Source: an uncultured Paludibacter sp. (GTDB taxonomy: Bacteria; Bacteroidota; Bacteroidia; Bacteroidales; Paludibacteraceae). Taken from it: DNA of 64,000 bases. A program made the position numbers and the translations under genes. The stretch spans positions 1-64,000 of the forward strand of contig CALFXE010000235.1 of assembly GCA_937927845.1 (NCBI GenBank), written 5' to 3'. The notes under the pieces were generated by a model. It saw only the letters and a list, made by a program, of their open reading frames with translations. It searched no databases and was not told where the DNA came from. This document shows, in pieces, positions 7,771 through 15,151 of this stretch (positions within the stretch are counted from its first letter, which is position 1; each line of letters begins with the position of its first letter).

Positions 7771-9231
7771 TTGATTACTTTAAAAAAGACCTTAGTTTAC
7801 AACACAGAGCTAAATGAAAGACGTATACTGATAAAATCCCTGTTGCAGCTATTTGTTGTTATAATTGTATTGATAGTTTATTTTCCTGTTTTCGGACATG
7901 ACTTCCTTTATTTTTGGGATGATCAATGGGTGGTCATGAACCGCTATACGGAAGGCGGATTTAATATTTATAACCTTTGGGCTATCTTTACCGAGTATTA
8001 TCACGGACAGTATGCACCTCTGAATGAGATGCTGTATCTGATACTTTATTCCCTTTTCGGATATGACCCATTTTATTTTCACTTGGCGAGCTTGCTGCTG
8101 CATGTGTCGAGTGTCCTGTTGGTTTTTGCGTGCGTTGAACGTTTTCTCCTTGTAAACACAAAGATACAGACTGCATATCCTTTGTTGATAGCATTTTTTA
8201 CGGCTTTACTTTTTGCCGTGCATCCCTTTAATGTGGAATCGGTGGCGTGGATGAGTGCATCCAAAATATTGGTTTATGCTTTTTATTATCTTTTGGCAAT
8301 GTATAGTTTTCTGCTGTACATACATCACAAGAAAATCAAGTATTATATTTTTACCGTTCTGCTGTTTGTATGTTCTTTTTTCGGAAAAGAGCAGGCTGTA
8401 ACCTTTCCTGTTTTCATGCTGCTGATTTACTGGTTTACGGGATATTCTTTCAAGGACAGGAGGGTGTGGCTGACTACCGCTCCGCTTTTGATACTTTCGG
8501 TAGTTTTTGGTGTCGTTACCATGCTCTCGCAGGCGGAGGCAGGTGGTGGAGCTCTCTCGGGCGAGGCATCCTATCCGCTTTGGCAACGTTTGGTTTATGC
8601 CTGCTACAGTTTTGTGGAATACCTGTTCAAATGTATTTTTCCCTTTAAACTGTCTTATCTGTATCCCTTCCCATCGGTTGTAGGCGATGCTTTGCCTTCA
8701 TGGTTGTTAGTTTATCCGGGACTTTTGACCATAGCCCTCATTGCTTTTGGAAAATATATATGGAAAAACAGTGTGCTGCTGTTCAGTCTGATATTTTTCC
8801 TTATTCACCTTGCTGTCGCCTTGCATCTTATTCCGCTCTCTCGCTTTGCTGTGGTTGCCGACCGCTATGCCTATATATCTTCGATAGGAGTTTGTTTTGC
8901 CCTCTCGTATGGAGTGGTTCATCTTTTCAAAACTTGCGGAAAAAAGATGAGAATTATTGTTTCCATTCTTTTTGGATGCTACGTACTTTATTTGGGTGTA
9001 TATAGCAATTTAAGAAGCAGAGTATGGTACAATACCGATACCTTGAAGAGAGAGCTAAGAATTATTTTAAAAGAAAGAGAAGACTATCAGGACAGAAACA
9101 GGTGGAAAGACTATAATATGCAATATCAGGAAAAAGGGAAAGACATAGGAAATAGAGAAAATATAGAAAACAAAGAAATTGAAAACAAAGAAATTAAAAA
9201 TACAAAAATAGAAAACACAAAAAATAACTAA
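7771..9231 (+). CDS. TMTC-like GT-C family membrane protein (putative O-mannosyltransferase-like)
   Basis: 486 residues with about ten to twelve hydrophobic segments. The first external loop has FWDDQ, the acidic pair expected of GT-C glycosyltransferases. FAVHPFNVESVAWMSASK and later DRYAYISSIG resemble the TMTC/DUF1736 proteins, which are O-mannosyltransferases using lipid-linked mannose in eukaryotes. The TPR repeats of TMTC are absent; instead there is a hydrophilic Asn/Glu/Lys repeat tail of about 50 residues. The TTG start is chosen because the N-terminus is conserved with the 4787 chimaera. It lies directly upstream of the second NVEALA-like gene, whose Ser/Gly linker could be a glycosylation target; this is inference. 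Confidence 0.7.
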   Translation: MITLKKTLVYNTELNERRILIKSLLQLFVVIIVLIVYFPVFGHDFLYFWDDQWVVMNRYTEGGFNIYNLWAIFTEYYHGQYAPLNEMLYLILYSLFGYDPFYFHLASLLLHVSSVLLVFACVERFLLVNTKIQTAYPLLIAFFTALLFAVHPFNVESVAWMSASKILVYAFYYLLAMYSFLLYIHHKKIKYYIFTVLLFVCSFFGKEQAVTFPVFMLLIYWFTGYSFKDRRVWLTTAPLLILSVVFGVVTMLSQAEAGGGALSGEASYPLWQRLVYACYSFVEYLFKCIFPFKLSYLYPFPSVVGDALPSWLLVYPGLLTIALIAFGKYIWKNSVLLFSLIFFLIHLAVALHLIPLSRFAVVADRYAYISSIGVCFALSYGVVHLFKTCGKKMRIIVSILFGCYVLYLGVYSNLRSRVWYNTDTLKRELRIILKEREDYQDRNRWKDYNMQYQEKGKDIGNRENIENKEIENKEIKNTKIENTKNN

Positions 9232-9236
9232 ATACT

Positions 9237-9311
9237 GTGGGAAGTAAAAAGGGGCGGAACATTGTCGTCTTCGGCAAAAGAAACACAATTACCCCCGCCC
9301 CATGCTTCCCC
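9237..9311 (+). promoter_or_regulatory. Conserved long hairpin upstream of NVEALA-like gene 2
   Basis: Arms gggaag-taaaaa-ggggcgg and ccgcccc-atg-cttccc, with a loop different from copy 1. It follows the stop of the membrane-protein gene at 9231, consistent with a terminator or an RNA element controlling the peptide gene. Confidence 0.6.
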
Positions 9312-9417
9312 TTAAAAAGAAAGGAGGATTGCCCGACAAAGATACAAAAAAACACCATTCCACAACCTATACGGTTAGAGTCGTTGAAATGATACAGACG
9401 ACATAATAAATTATTTT

Positions 9418-9501
9418 ATTAATCATTCAAAAATTAAGTCAAATGAAAAATATCAAATTATTAATCATTCAAAAATTAAGTCAAATGAAAAATATTAAAT
9501 T
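9418..9501 (+). repeat. Tandem 42-base duplication across the start codon
   Basis: Two units, 9418-9459 and 9460-9501, each hold the untranslated lead-in attaatcattcaaaaattaa and the first codons MKNIK. Because 42 is divisible by three, both ATGs (9443 and 9485) are in frame. Confidence 0.85.
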
Positions 9502-9916
9502 GACATTATTAGGCACGGCAGCCTTATTAATAGCCGTAGGTTTAAATATCCGTCACGCTCTGAACGATTACGGCGTAAGGGATAACAAATTGCATGTGGA
9601 AGTATTGGCACAATCGAATGGAAGCGGTGGTGGAGGAAGTAATAGTGGCGGAAGTGGTAGTAGTAGTGACGGTGTAAACAGTTGCCCTTTGGCAACATAC
9701 ATACGAAATGCCAAACCAGCATGGGAAACGGTGAGAGTTCAAGATGGAGCTCATTGCAATCTTGGTTTGTTTGTAGTTACTTTAGGCAAAAGGACAGTAG
9801 CTAATGTAACTTTAAATGTTAATGTTGGAGGTACCATTAGAGTTCCTGAGTGTCCTGATTCGCCAGGAAATTGTTGCGAAAAAAGCCACATAAATAAATC
9901 ACCAAGATATCTTTAA
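9485..9916 (+). CDS. NVEALA-like small secreted protein, cargo variant 2
   Basis: I choose the ATG at 9485, which gives the same leader as the 1440 protein; the in-frame ATG at 9443 would add 14 residues from the tandem duplication. The leader (LLGTAALLIAVGLN), LHVEVLA motif and Gly/Ser linker are nearly identical to variant 1. From SCPLATY on, the cargo is different, with Cys residues and the ending CPDSPGNCCEK, which keeps the C-x6-CC spacing. About 143 residues. It is probably secreted and cleaved near the VEVLA motif; the target is unknown. The order membrane glycosyltransferase, peptide, hairpin, propeller lipoprotein, DUF1573 lipoprotein suggests one functional unit. Confidence 0.75.
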   Translation: MKNIKLTLLGTAALLIAVGLNIRHALNDYGVRDNKLHVEVLAQSNGSGGGGSNSGGSGSSSDGVNSCPLATYIRNAKPAWETVRVQDGAHCNLGLFVVTLGKRTVANVTLNVNVGGTIRVPECPDSPGNCCEKSHINKSPRYL

Positions 9917-9926
9917 ATATTAATGC

Positions 9927-9965
9927 AACTATCTCAGAAAGTAAAGTTGACTTTCTGAGATAGTT
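9927..9965 (+). terminator. Perfect 16-bp stem-loop between peptide and propeller genes
   Basis: aactatctcagaaagt and its exact complement flank a 7-base loop. It follows the peptide gene by 10 bases and precedes the propeller ATG by 17 bases. There is only a weak T-rich tail, so partial termination or 3'-end protection of the peptide mRNA fits better than a full stop. Confidence 0.65.
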
Positions 9966-9982
9966 TAAATATTTGTGAAATT

Positions 9983-11134
9983 ATGAAAGTACAGAAAATT
10001 ATCATTATTTTAGGAATAATGTTATTATGGCTTGGCTGTGATAAGAAACAGCAAATAAAAGATGAAGAACTTATTTATATTGATATCCGATTGTTGCAGA
10101 AAAAGAATCTCATTTTAGAAGATTCTGTTAAATACCGTTTTTTAAAATTAGAAACAACAAACAAATGCCTGATAAGACAAATCATGAAAATAGATTTCGA
10201 TGAGAATAAAATGTTTATTAGTGATAGAAATAATAAAGTATTTGTTTTTGATAACAATGGAACCTTTCTCCATGATGTGGGCGGTATAGGTTCTGGACCA
10301 GATGAACAGTTGAGTATTACTGATTTTGTGTTAGATAAGAAAAACAAGCAAATACAAATTTTTGATATGCTTAAATCAACAATATATATGTATACATACT
10401 TAGGAGAATTAATATCTCGAAAAAAGGTTGATGTCAATATATTCAGAGATTTTTCTTCTGTAGATATTACAAGTGATAATCAGCTTGTTCTCACTATGTA
10501 TAATAATATTTTTGCAACTGAATATAATTACCGTATGGTAAATACAGAAAAATATACCAACTATAGAAATTGTATTCCTTACATAGCAATAGGAGAAGTC
10601 TGTGAAGTTTACAGGATTGCAAAGACAGCAAAATCCGGGGAAATACTCTATTTATCAGCGTTAGCATCTGATACTATTTATAAATATGATGATAGGGAAA
10701 AAAGCATATTACCAGCGATTGTATTTAATGGGAAATATAAGCCGCTGACAAAAGAAGATGTTGTAGATAAAACTTTTGAAATTGGTTCTGATGTTGAATT
10801 TATTGCAAGAATGAAAAAACGTTCAATCGGAATAAGAGAGTTGTATGCCACTAAGAAGTATCTACATTTCGTTTTTGAAATGGATGCTGAAATATATAGA
10901 TGTTTTTGGAATTTGGAGCGGCAAACAGGAAGTTATTACAGGTATGTCTGTGAATCCACAATAGCTAACTTCTTTTCATATGTGATAGGTGCAACGGATG
11001 ATGCATTTGTATGTGCAATCCCTGCTTATGAAGCAATAAGACATAATTGGGATGAAAATCAGGATGCTAAATCAGTTATCGATAATACTTTGGAAGACGA
11101 TAATCCGATAATTGCTTTTTATTATTTCGACTAA
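9983..11134 (+). CDS. 6-bladed beta-propeller lipoprotein
   Basis: 383 residues with a lipoprotein signal (LLWLGC, Cys19). The KLET motif lies near residue 55, the blade motif is GSGPDEQ with Gln in place of the usual Tyr, and the end is DNPIIAFYY, so it is a complete member of the same family as 2146, 3376 and 5606. It is directly downstream of a NVEALA-like gene and 2 bases upstream of the DUF1573 lipoprotein. The family's partner or ligand is not known; gene order here and at 1440-4560 suggests that each peptide variant travels with its own propeller protein. Confidence 0.85.
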   Translation: MKVQKIIIILGIMLLWLGCDKKQQIKDEELIYIDIRLLQKKNLILEDSVKYRFLKLETTNKCLIRQIMKIDFDENKMFISDRNNKVFVFDNNGTFLHDVGGIGSGPDEQLSITDFVLDKKNKQIQIFDMLKSTIYMYTYLGELISRKKVDVNIFRDFSSVDITSDNQLVLTMYNNIFATEYNYRMVNTEKYTNYRNCIPYIAIGEVCEVYRIAKTAKSGEILYLSALASDTIYKYDDREKSILPAIVFNGKYKPLTKEDVVDKTFEIGSDVEFIARMKKRSIGIRELYATKKYLHFVFEMDAEIYRCFWNLERQTGSYYRYVCESTIANFFSYVIGATDDAFVCAIPAYEAIRHNWDENQDAKSVIDNTLEDDNPIIAFYYFD

Positions 11135-11136
11135 AA

Positions 11137-11520
11137 ATGAGAAAGAATATATTTTTTCTGATGGTGGTTTTATTAACAAGTAATAGTTGTATCAACAGTT
11201 CAAAAGTAGAAGATTTCTCAATAGGTTCTCCTATTGAATGGGGCATATCTACATTGACAGATACCATCAATCTTACAACAACATATTGTAATCTTAGCAG
11301 CAAAGCCGTTCTAATTTATTATATAGATACTCCATGCGGATGTATTACTGCAATTCCAAGAGATTTTTATGTTGGAGGAGGAGATTCTACTGTTATAGAT
11401 ATTGCATATAAACCATTGGATTTTGGCTATATAGAGCAAAATCTGTTCATGTATTTGAAAAATAGAAAAGTACCAATTCACATTGTCATAAGAGGTAGGG
11501 TTAAAAATAATACTAATTAG
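11137..11520 (+). CDS. DUF1573 family lipoprotein
   Basis: 127 residues with a lipobox (TSNSC, Cys18) followed by a single Ig-like DUF1573 domain. The family hallmark, a CGC motif, is present (DTPCGCITA), as is the terminal beta-strand segment VPIHIVIRGRV. DUF1573 proteins are common in Bacteroidetes next to propeller lipoproteins and TlpA-like thioredoxins; their function is not established. It starts 2 bases after the propeller stop, so the two are probably co-translated. The paired Cys and the thioredoxin-like protein at 520 hint at redox chemistry in the envelope, an inference only. Confidence 0.8.
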   Translation: MRKNIFFLMVVLLTSNSCINSSKVEDFSIGSPIEWGISTLTDTINLTTTYCNLSSKAVLIYYIDTPCGCITAIPRDFYVGGGDSTVIDIAYKPLDFGYIEQNLFMYLKNRKVPIHIVIRGRVKNNTN

Positions 11521-11542
11521 ACTGTTGAATTTTATTAAACTA

Positions 11543-13048
11543 ATGTACACTTTGAAACAAAATATCATTTTTATAATTATTGCTGCCATCTATTTACTTA
11601 CGGCAATCAACAGCAACGGTTACCATCATCCCGACGAGCACTATCAGATTATTGAATTTGCAGGGCTTAAGGGAGGATGGAATACCGGTGCGGATTTGTG
11701 TTGGGAGTATGATGCGCAGATACGTCCTGCCCTGCAACCTATGCTCGCCTTAGTGGTATTCAAGTGCTTAGGTGTGTTGGGTGTTACCAATCCTTTTGGT
11801 TTGGCTTTGGGGCTGCGTGTGTTAACTGCATTATTTGCCGTCTTTTGCATCTTCGTTTTTATCCGAAATTTTAAAAATAAGATAGAGGTGAAATATCATA
11901 CTGCTTTTGTGTTGCTGTCTTTTCTGCTGTGGTTCTTGCCGGCTATCAATATCCGTTTTTCATCCGAAACTTGGGCAGGGTTTACTCTCTTGCTCTCGGT
12001 TGTTTTACTAAATGATGTTCAGAAGCAAAATCGCAGAAGTGTTTATTTTCTTGCCGGCTTGTTGTGGGGCTTAAGTTTCGAATTTCGCTTTCAGATGGCA
12101 ATAGCATTGTTTGGCTTGTTTCTATGGCTGATTTTTATACGAAAAGAAAAGCTGAAGAATTTGCTATTATTGCTCTCAGGTAGCTTCGCAGCGGTGTTTG
12201 CCTGTACTTTATTGGATTCTTGGTTTTATGGTAATTGGGTGTTTACTCCCTGGAATTATTTCTATTCTAATCTGATAGAAGGTGTGGCTTCGCATTTTGG
12301 AGTCGCCCCCTGGTATTATTACTTGGAGCAGCTAATAAATAGACCGACACCACTTATCGGAATGTTGTTATTGTCGGCATTATTGATTATGCTGTTTTTA
12401 GACTATAAAAATATCGTTCTGTGGTGTATTATCCCATTTTTGATAATCCATTCTTTAATACCGCATAAAGAATTGCGCTTTTTATTTCCTGTTGTCAATT
12501 TTGTTCCTTTGATAGTGATACAGGCTTTTCAGAAAGTTAATAACCGTCTGGAAAATAAAACGGTCGTTCGTGCAATAGCCTATCCTGTGGTTATCATTGC
12601 CTTGATTATCAACGCAGGTGGATTGCTTATGCTGGCGGTTAAACCTGCTTGTGATGGCAATATCAATATCTTACAATACATCGATAAACATCATGAGCAT
12701 GTTAATCTTTACACGATAGGAGGCAGTAATCCCTATGTTTTAGGCTATAATGTAAAAGGATTAACGCCGCGATTTTATGCTAACGACAAGGTAACCGTCA
12801 AGGATTTGTCGAGCGTATGGAAACGAAATTTTGGGGAACGCTTTGAGGATGATGATTTGGTAATGCTGTACGCATCTTATCATGAATCTGTTTATTTAGA
12901 GAAAGAAGGGCTGCGGATTGAAAAGAAAAGTATTCCGGATTGGATAATTTGGTTGGATAGGTTTTACAAGGTTTACGATAAATATCAGTATATTTACGTC
13001 CTGTATTCAAAACCAAGTAATAATAGTTTATGTGCTAAAATGGAATGA
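11543..13048 (+). CDS. GT22/Alg9-like GT-C mannosyltransferase-family membrane protein
   Basis: About 500 residues with roughly ten transmembrane segments. Near the N-terminus HHPDEHYQ followed by WEYDAQIRPALQP matches the HPDE and Arg-containing motifs of the GT22 (ALG9/PIG-B type) mannosyltransferases, which transfer sugars from lipid carriers on the outer face of the inner membrane. I prefer the ATG at 11543 over the TTG at 11525. It is the second GT-C-like enzyme of this island. Acceptor and donor are unknown; a polyprenyl-phosphate sugar synthase, expected for such an enzyme, is not in the window. It is followed by a GtrA-like protein, which fits handling of lipid-linked sugars. Confidence 0.75.
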   Translation: MYTLKQNIIFIIIAAIYLLTAINSNGYHHPDEHYQIIEFAGLKGGWNTGADLCWEYDAQIRPALQPMLALVVFKCLGVLGVTNPFGLALGLRVLTALFAVFCIFVFIRNFKNKIEVKYHTAFVLLSFLLWFLPAINIRFSSETWAGFTLLLSVVLLNDVQKQNRRSVYFLAGLLWGLSFEFRFQMAIALFGLFLWLIFIRKEKLKNLLLLLSGSFAAVFACTLLDSWFYGNWVFTPWNYFYSNLIEGVASHFGVAPWYYYLEQLINRPTPLIGMLLLSALLIMLFLDYKNIVLWCIIPFLIIHSLIPHKELRFLFPVVNFVPLIVIQAFQKVNNRLENKTVVRAIAYPVVIIALIINAGGLLMLAVKPACDGNINILQYIDKHHEHVNLYTIGGSNPYVLGYNVKGLTPRFYANDKVTVKDLSSVWKRNFGERFEDDDLVMLYASYHESVYLEKEGLRIEKKSIPDWIIWLDRFYKVYDKYQYIYVLYSKPSNNSLCAKME

Positions 13049-13052
13049 AATT

Positions 13053-13436
13053 ATGATTTTGATACTTAAATTCATTAAATACTGTGTAGTAGGCTTTTCC
13101 GGTATGCTTGTAGATTTTGGCATAACTTGGTTGTTGAAGGAGAAATTACAGTTCAATAAATATGTTGCTAATACCATTGGGTTCATTTCTGCTGCAACGA
13201 GTAATTATGTTCTAAACCGCATATGGACTTTTGAAAGTCAAAGCAATAAAATTATGACAGAATATACCAGTTTCTTTATCATTGCTTTAGTTGGTTTGGG
13301 ATTAAACAATTTGATTTTAATGCTTTTGAATGATAAGCTGAAAATGAATTTTTATTTGTCGAAATTAATAGCAATTTTGATAGTAACTTTATGGAATTTC
13401 ATAATGAATTTCCTCTTTACTTTTGCTGCAAGATGA
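13053..13436 (+). CDS. GtrA-like family membrane protein
   Basis: About 127 residues and four transmembrane helices with the GtrA signature (FIKYCVVGFSGMLVDFGITW and an Asn-Tyr-Val-Leu-Asn-Arg segment followed by WTF). GtrA-like proteins are thought to move or present polyprenyl-phosphate-linked sugars at the membrane. I choose the ATG at 13053, four bases after the stop of the mannosyltransferase-like gene; the GTG at 13032 would overlap it. The stop overlaps the next start as ATGA, so it is translationally coupled to the signal peptidase. Confidence 0.8.
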   Translation: MILILKFIKYCVVGFSGMLVDFGITWLLKEKLQFNKYVANTIGFISAATSNYVLNRIWTFESQSNKIMTEYTSFFIIALVGLGLNNLILMLLNDKLKMNFYLSKLIAILIVTLWNFIMNFLFTFAAR

Positions 13437-14029
13437 TTAAGAAAAAGATAAATATCGCTTTTAATAACGTGATGGCTAAGACGAAAAAACTTTTCATTGT
13501 TTTACTCATTGTGTTTTTTCTTGCTATTATAATACGAGTTTTTCTCGGCGAGCCTTGTTATGTGTCGTCAGCAAGTATGGAACCTGCAATATTATCAGGA
13601 GATTGGATTTGGGTAAATAAAATGACATATGGTAGCAGAATGCCATTTCGTTGGGCTGATATACCCTTGTTAAATGCGTTTACACATATTAGTTCGTTGC
13701 GCCATGCAGATGCTAAAATTGATTGGGGCTATCATCGCTTATCAGGCGTAAAGCGTCCATGTGTAGGTGATATTGTTATTTTTAACAGTCCCGAAAACGA
13801 GGAGTTGTTGTTGGTAAAAAGAGTTGTGAAAATTAAACGAACAGATGGTTGTCTCTTTTATGACATGCGAGGAGACAATTCGGAGATATCACACGATAGT
13901 CGCTTTTTCGGACAAATTCCTGAAAAACTTATAGTTGGAAAAGTAAATAGAACAATATTTTCTATTGAGAAAAATGAAGAAGATAAACTTAAACTTCGAT
14001 TTGATAGATTCTTTTATAAATTAAAATAA
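13433..14029 (+). CDS. Signal peptidase I (S26 family)
   Basis: 198 residues from the ATG at 13433, which overlaps the GtrA stop. One N-terminal transmembrane segment (residues 15-35) is followed by all boxes of S26 leader peptidases: SASMEPAILSGDWIWVNK with the nucleophile Ser, GDIVIFNSP, LLVKRVVKI with the general base Lys, and MRGDNSEISHDSRFFG. The active site would face the periplasm. Housekeeping LepB is usually encoded elsewhere, so a copy within an operon of secreted-peptide, glycosyltransferase and export genes may be dedicated to the NVEALA-like leaders. That substrate link is inferred from position only. Confidence 0.85.
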   Translation: MIKKKINIAFNNVMAKTKKLFIVLLIVFFLAIIIRVFLGEPCYVSSASMEPAILSGDWIWVNKMTYGSRMPFRWADIPLLNAFTHISSLRHADAKIDWGYHRLSGVKRPCVGDIVIFNSPENEELLLVKRVVKIKRTDGCLFYDMRGDNSEISHDSRFFGQIPEKLIVGKVNRTIFSIEKNEEDKLKLRFDRFFYKLK

Positions 14030-14052
14030 ATAAAGTGTAAATATATTTTATC

Positions 14053-15117
14053 ATGAAACAAACATCAATACCATGTATTATTCTTTTAGCGATGCTATGT
14101 GCCTGTTCTCCCGTCAAAAAGGAGAGTGTTGAAGATGACGAAAAATCACATAAGATTGTAGATGAGTCTCCTGCCGAAGTTCAGGTTGTTCGCTTGGAGT
14201 ATACCGATTTTAAGTATGATTTGATATCCAACGGTACAATTAATTCATCAAACAAAGCCAATTTACGCTTTATCTCACAGGAGGTAATAGAGCGTATACA
14301 TGTCAGGAACGGTCAGCGTGTTGTCAAAGGACAGAAGCTTGCCGAGCTTAACAAGGTGCGCTTTGAGAGTAATCTGAGAATAGCGGAAAATGCTTTTGGC
14401 AGAGCAGAATTAGATTTTCAGGATGTATTGATAGGGCAGGGGTATTCTCTGAAGGATTCGACACAGATTCCTGCTGAAGTTTTGAGAATAGCCAAGATAA
14501 GAAGCGGTTATGCGCAGGAACAGAATAATCTGGCAATGGCAAAACATAATCTTGAAGCAGCTACTTTATATGCTCCCTTTAGCGGTGTGGTTGCAAACCT
14601 GACAGTCAGAGAATATAATTATCCGGGTTCTGATGCTTTTTGTACGATAATCGATAGCAGTAATCCCGAAGTAATTTTTAATGTTCTTGAAAGTGAAATG
14701 CCTTTGATTAAATTAAATGATGAAGTGGTGGTGTCTCCATTTTCTACTGGTTCATACGAAGCTTACGGCTCTATCATTGAAATAAATCCGAGCATAGACA
14801 AAAACGGGATGGTGCGCATTAAAGCAAGGGTAAGCAATAAGGATAATGTTTTGGTGGAGGGCATGAATGTCAGGGTTCTTGTAAAGCGACTTTTAGGGAA
14901 AAGTTTGGTAATTCCAAAGACAGCATTGGTGATGCGTACTAATCGTAAAGTTGTTTTTACACTTCAAAATGGCAGGGCAATGTGGAATTATGTTCAAACT
15001 GCACAGGAAAACCATGATAGTTATGTTGTAAGTGAAGGTTTACAGGTGGGCGACAGCGTAATTTATTCGGGAAATATAAATCTTGCACATGAGTCGCCGG
15101 TGACTACCATATATTAA
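14053..15117 (+). CDS. RND efflux periplasmic adaptor (membrane fusion lipoprotein)
   Basis: 354 residues with a lipobox (LCAC, Cys18). The barrel-sandwich (lipoyl-like) halves lie around residues 70-100 (IHVRNGQRVVKGQKLAEL) and 165-200 (LYAPFSGVVANL), with an alpha-hairpin between them and beta-barrel and membrane-proximal domains after. It links an inner-membrane RND pump to TolC. It begins 23 bases after the signal peptidase gene, and the RND gene follows after 34 bases, so it belongs to the operon that runs to 23098. The substrate cannot be read from sequence. Confidence 0.88.
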   Translation: MKQTSIPCIILLAMLCACSPVKKESVEDDEKSHKIVDESPAEVQVVRLEYTDFKYDLISNGTINSSNKANLRFISQEVIERIHVRNGQRVVKGQKLAELNKVRFESNLRIAENAFGRAELDFQDVLIGQGYSLKDSTQIPAEVLRIAKIRSGYAQEQNNLAMAKHNLEAATLYAPFSGVVANLTVREYNYPGSDAFCTIIDSSNPEVIFNVLESEMPLIKLNDEVVVSPFSTGSYEAYGSIIEINPSIDKNGMVRIKARVSNKDNVLVEGMNVRVLVKRLLGKSLVIPKTALVMRTNRKVVFTLQNGRAMWNYVQTAQENHDSYVVSEGLQVGDSVIYSGNINLAHESPVTTIY

Positions 15118-15151
15118 ATAAGAGTATAACCCATTCATCCATACTAATCAC

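Larger units (their letters stand above)
9103..9650 (+). repeat. Direct repeat, copy 2
   Basis: Second copy of the segment at 1115-1603. Here it is in its probable original setting, because the gene tail belongs to the intact membrane-protein gene. It includes one extra 42-base tandem unit at the leader start (9418-9501). Confidence 0.8.
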
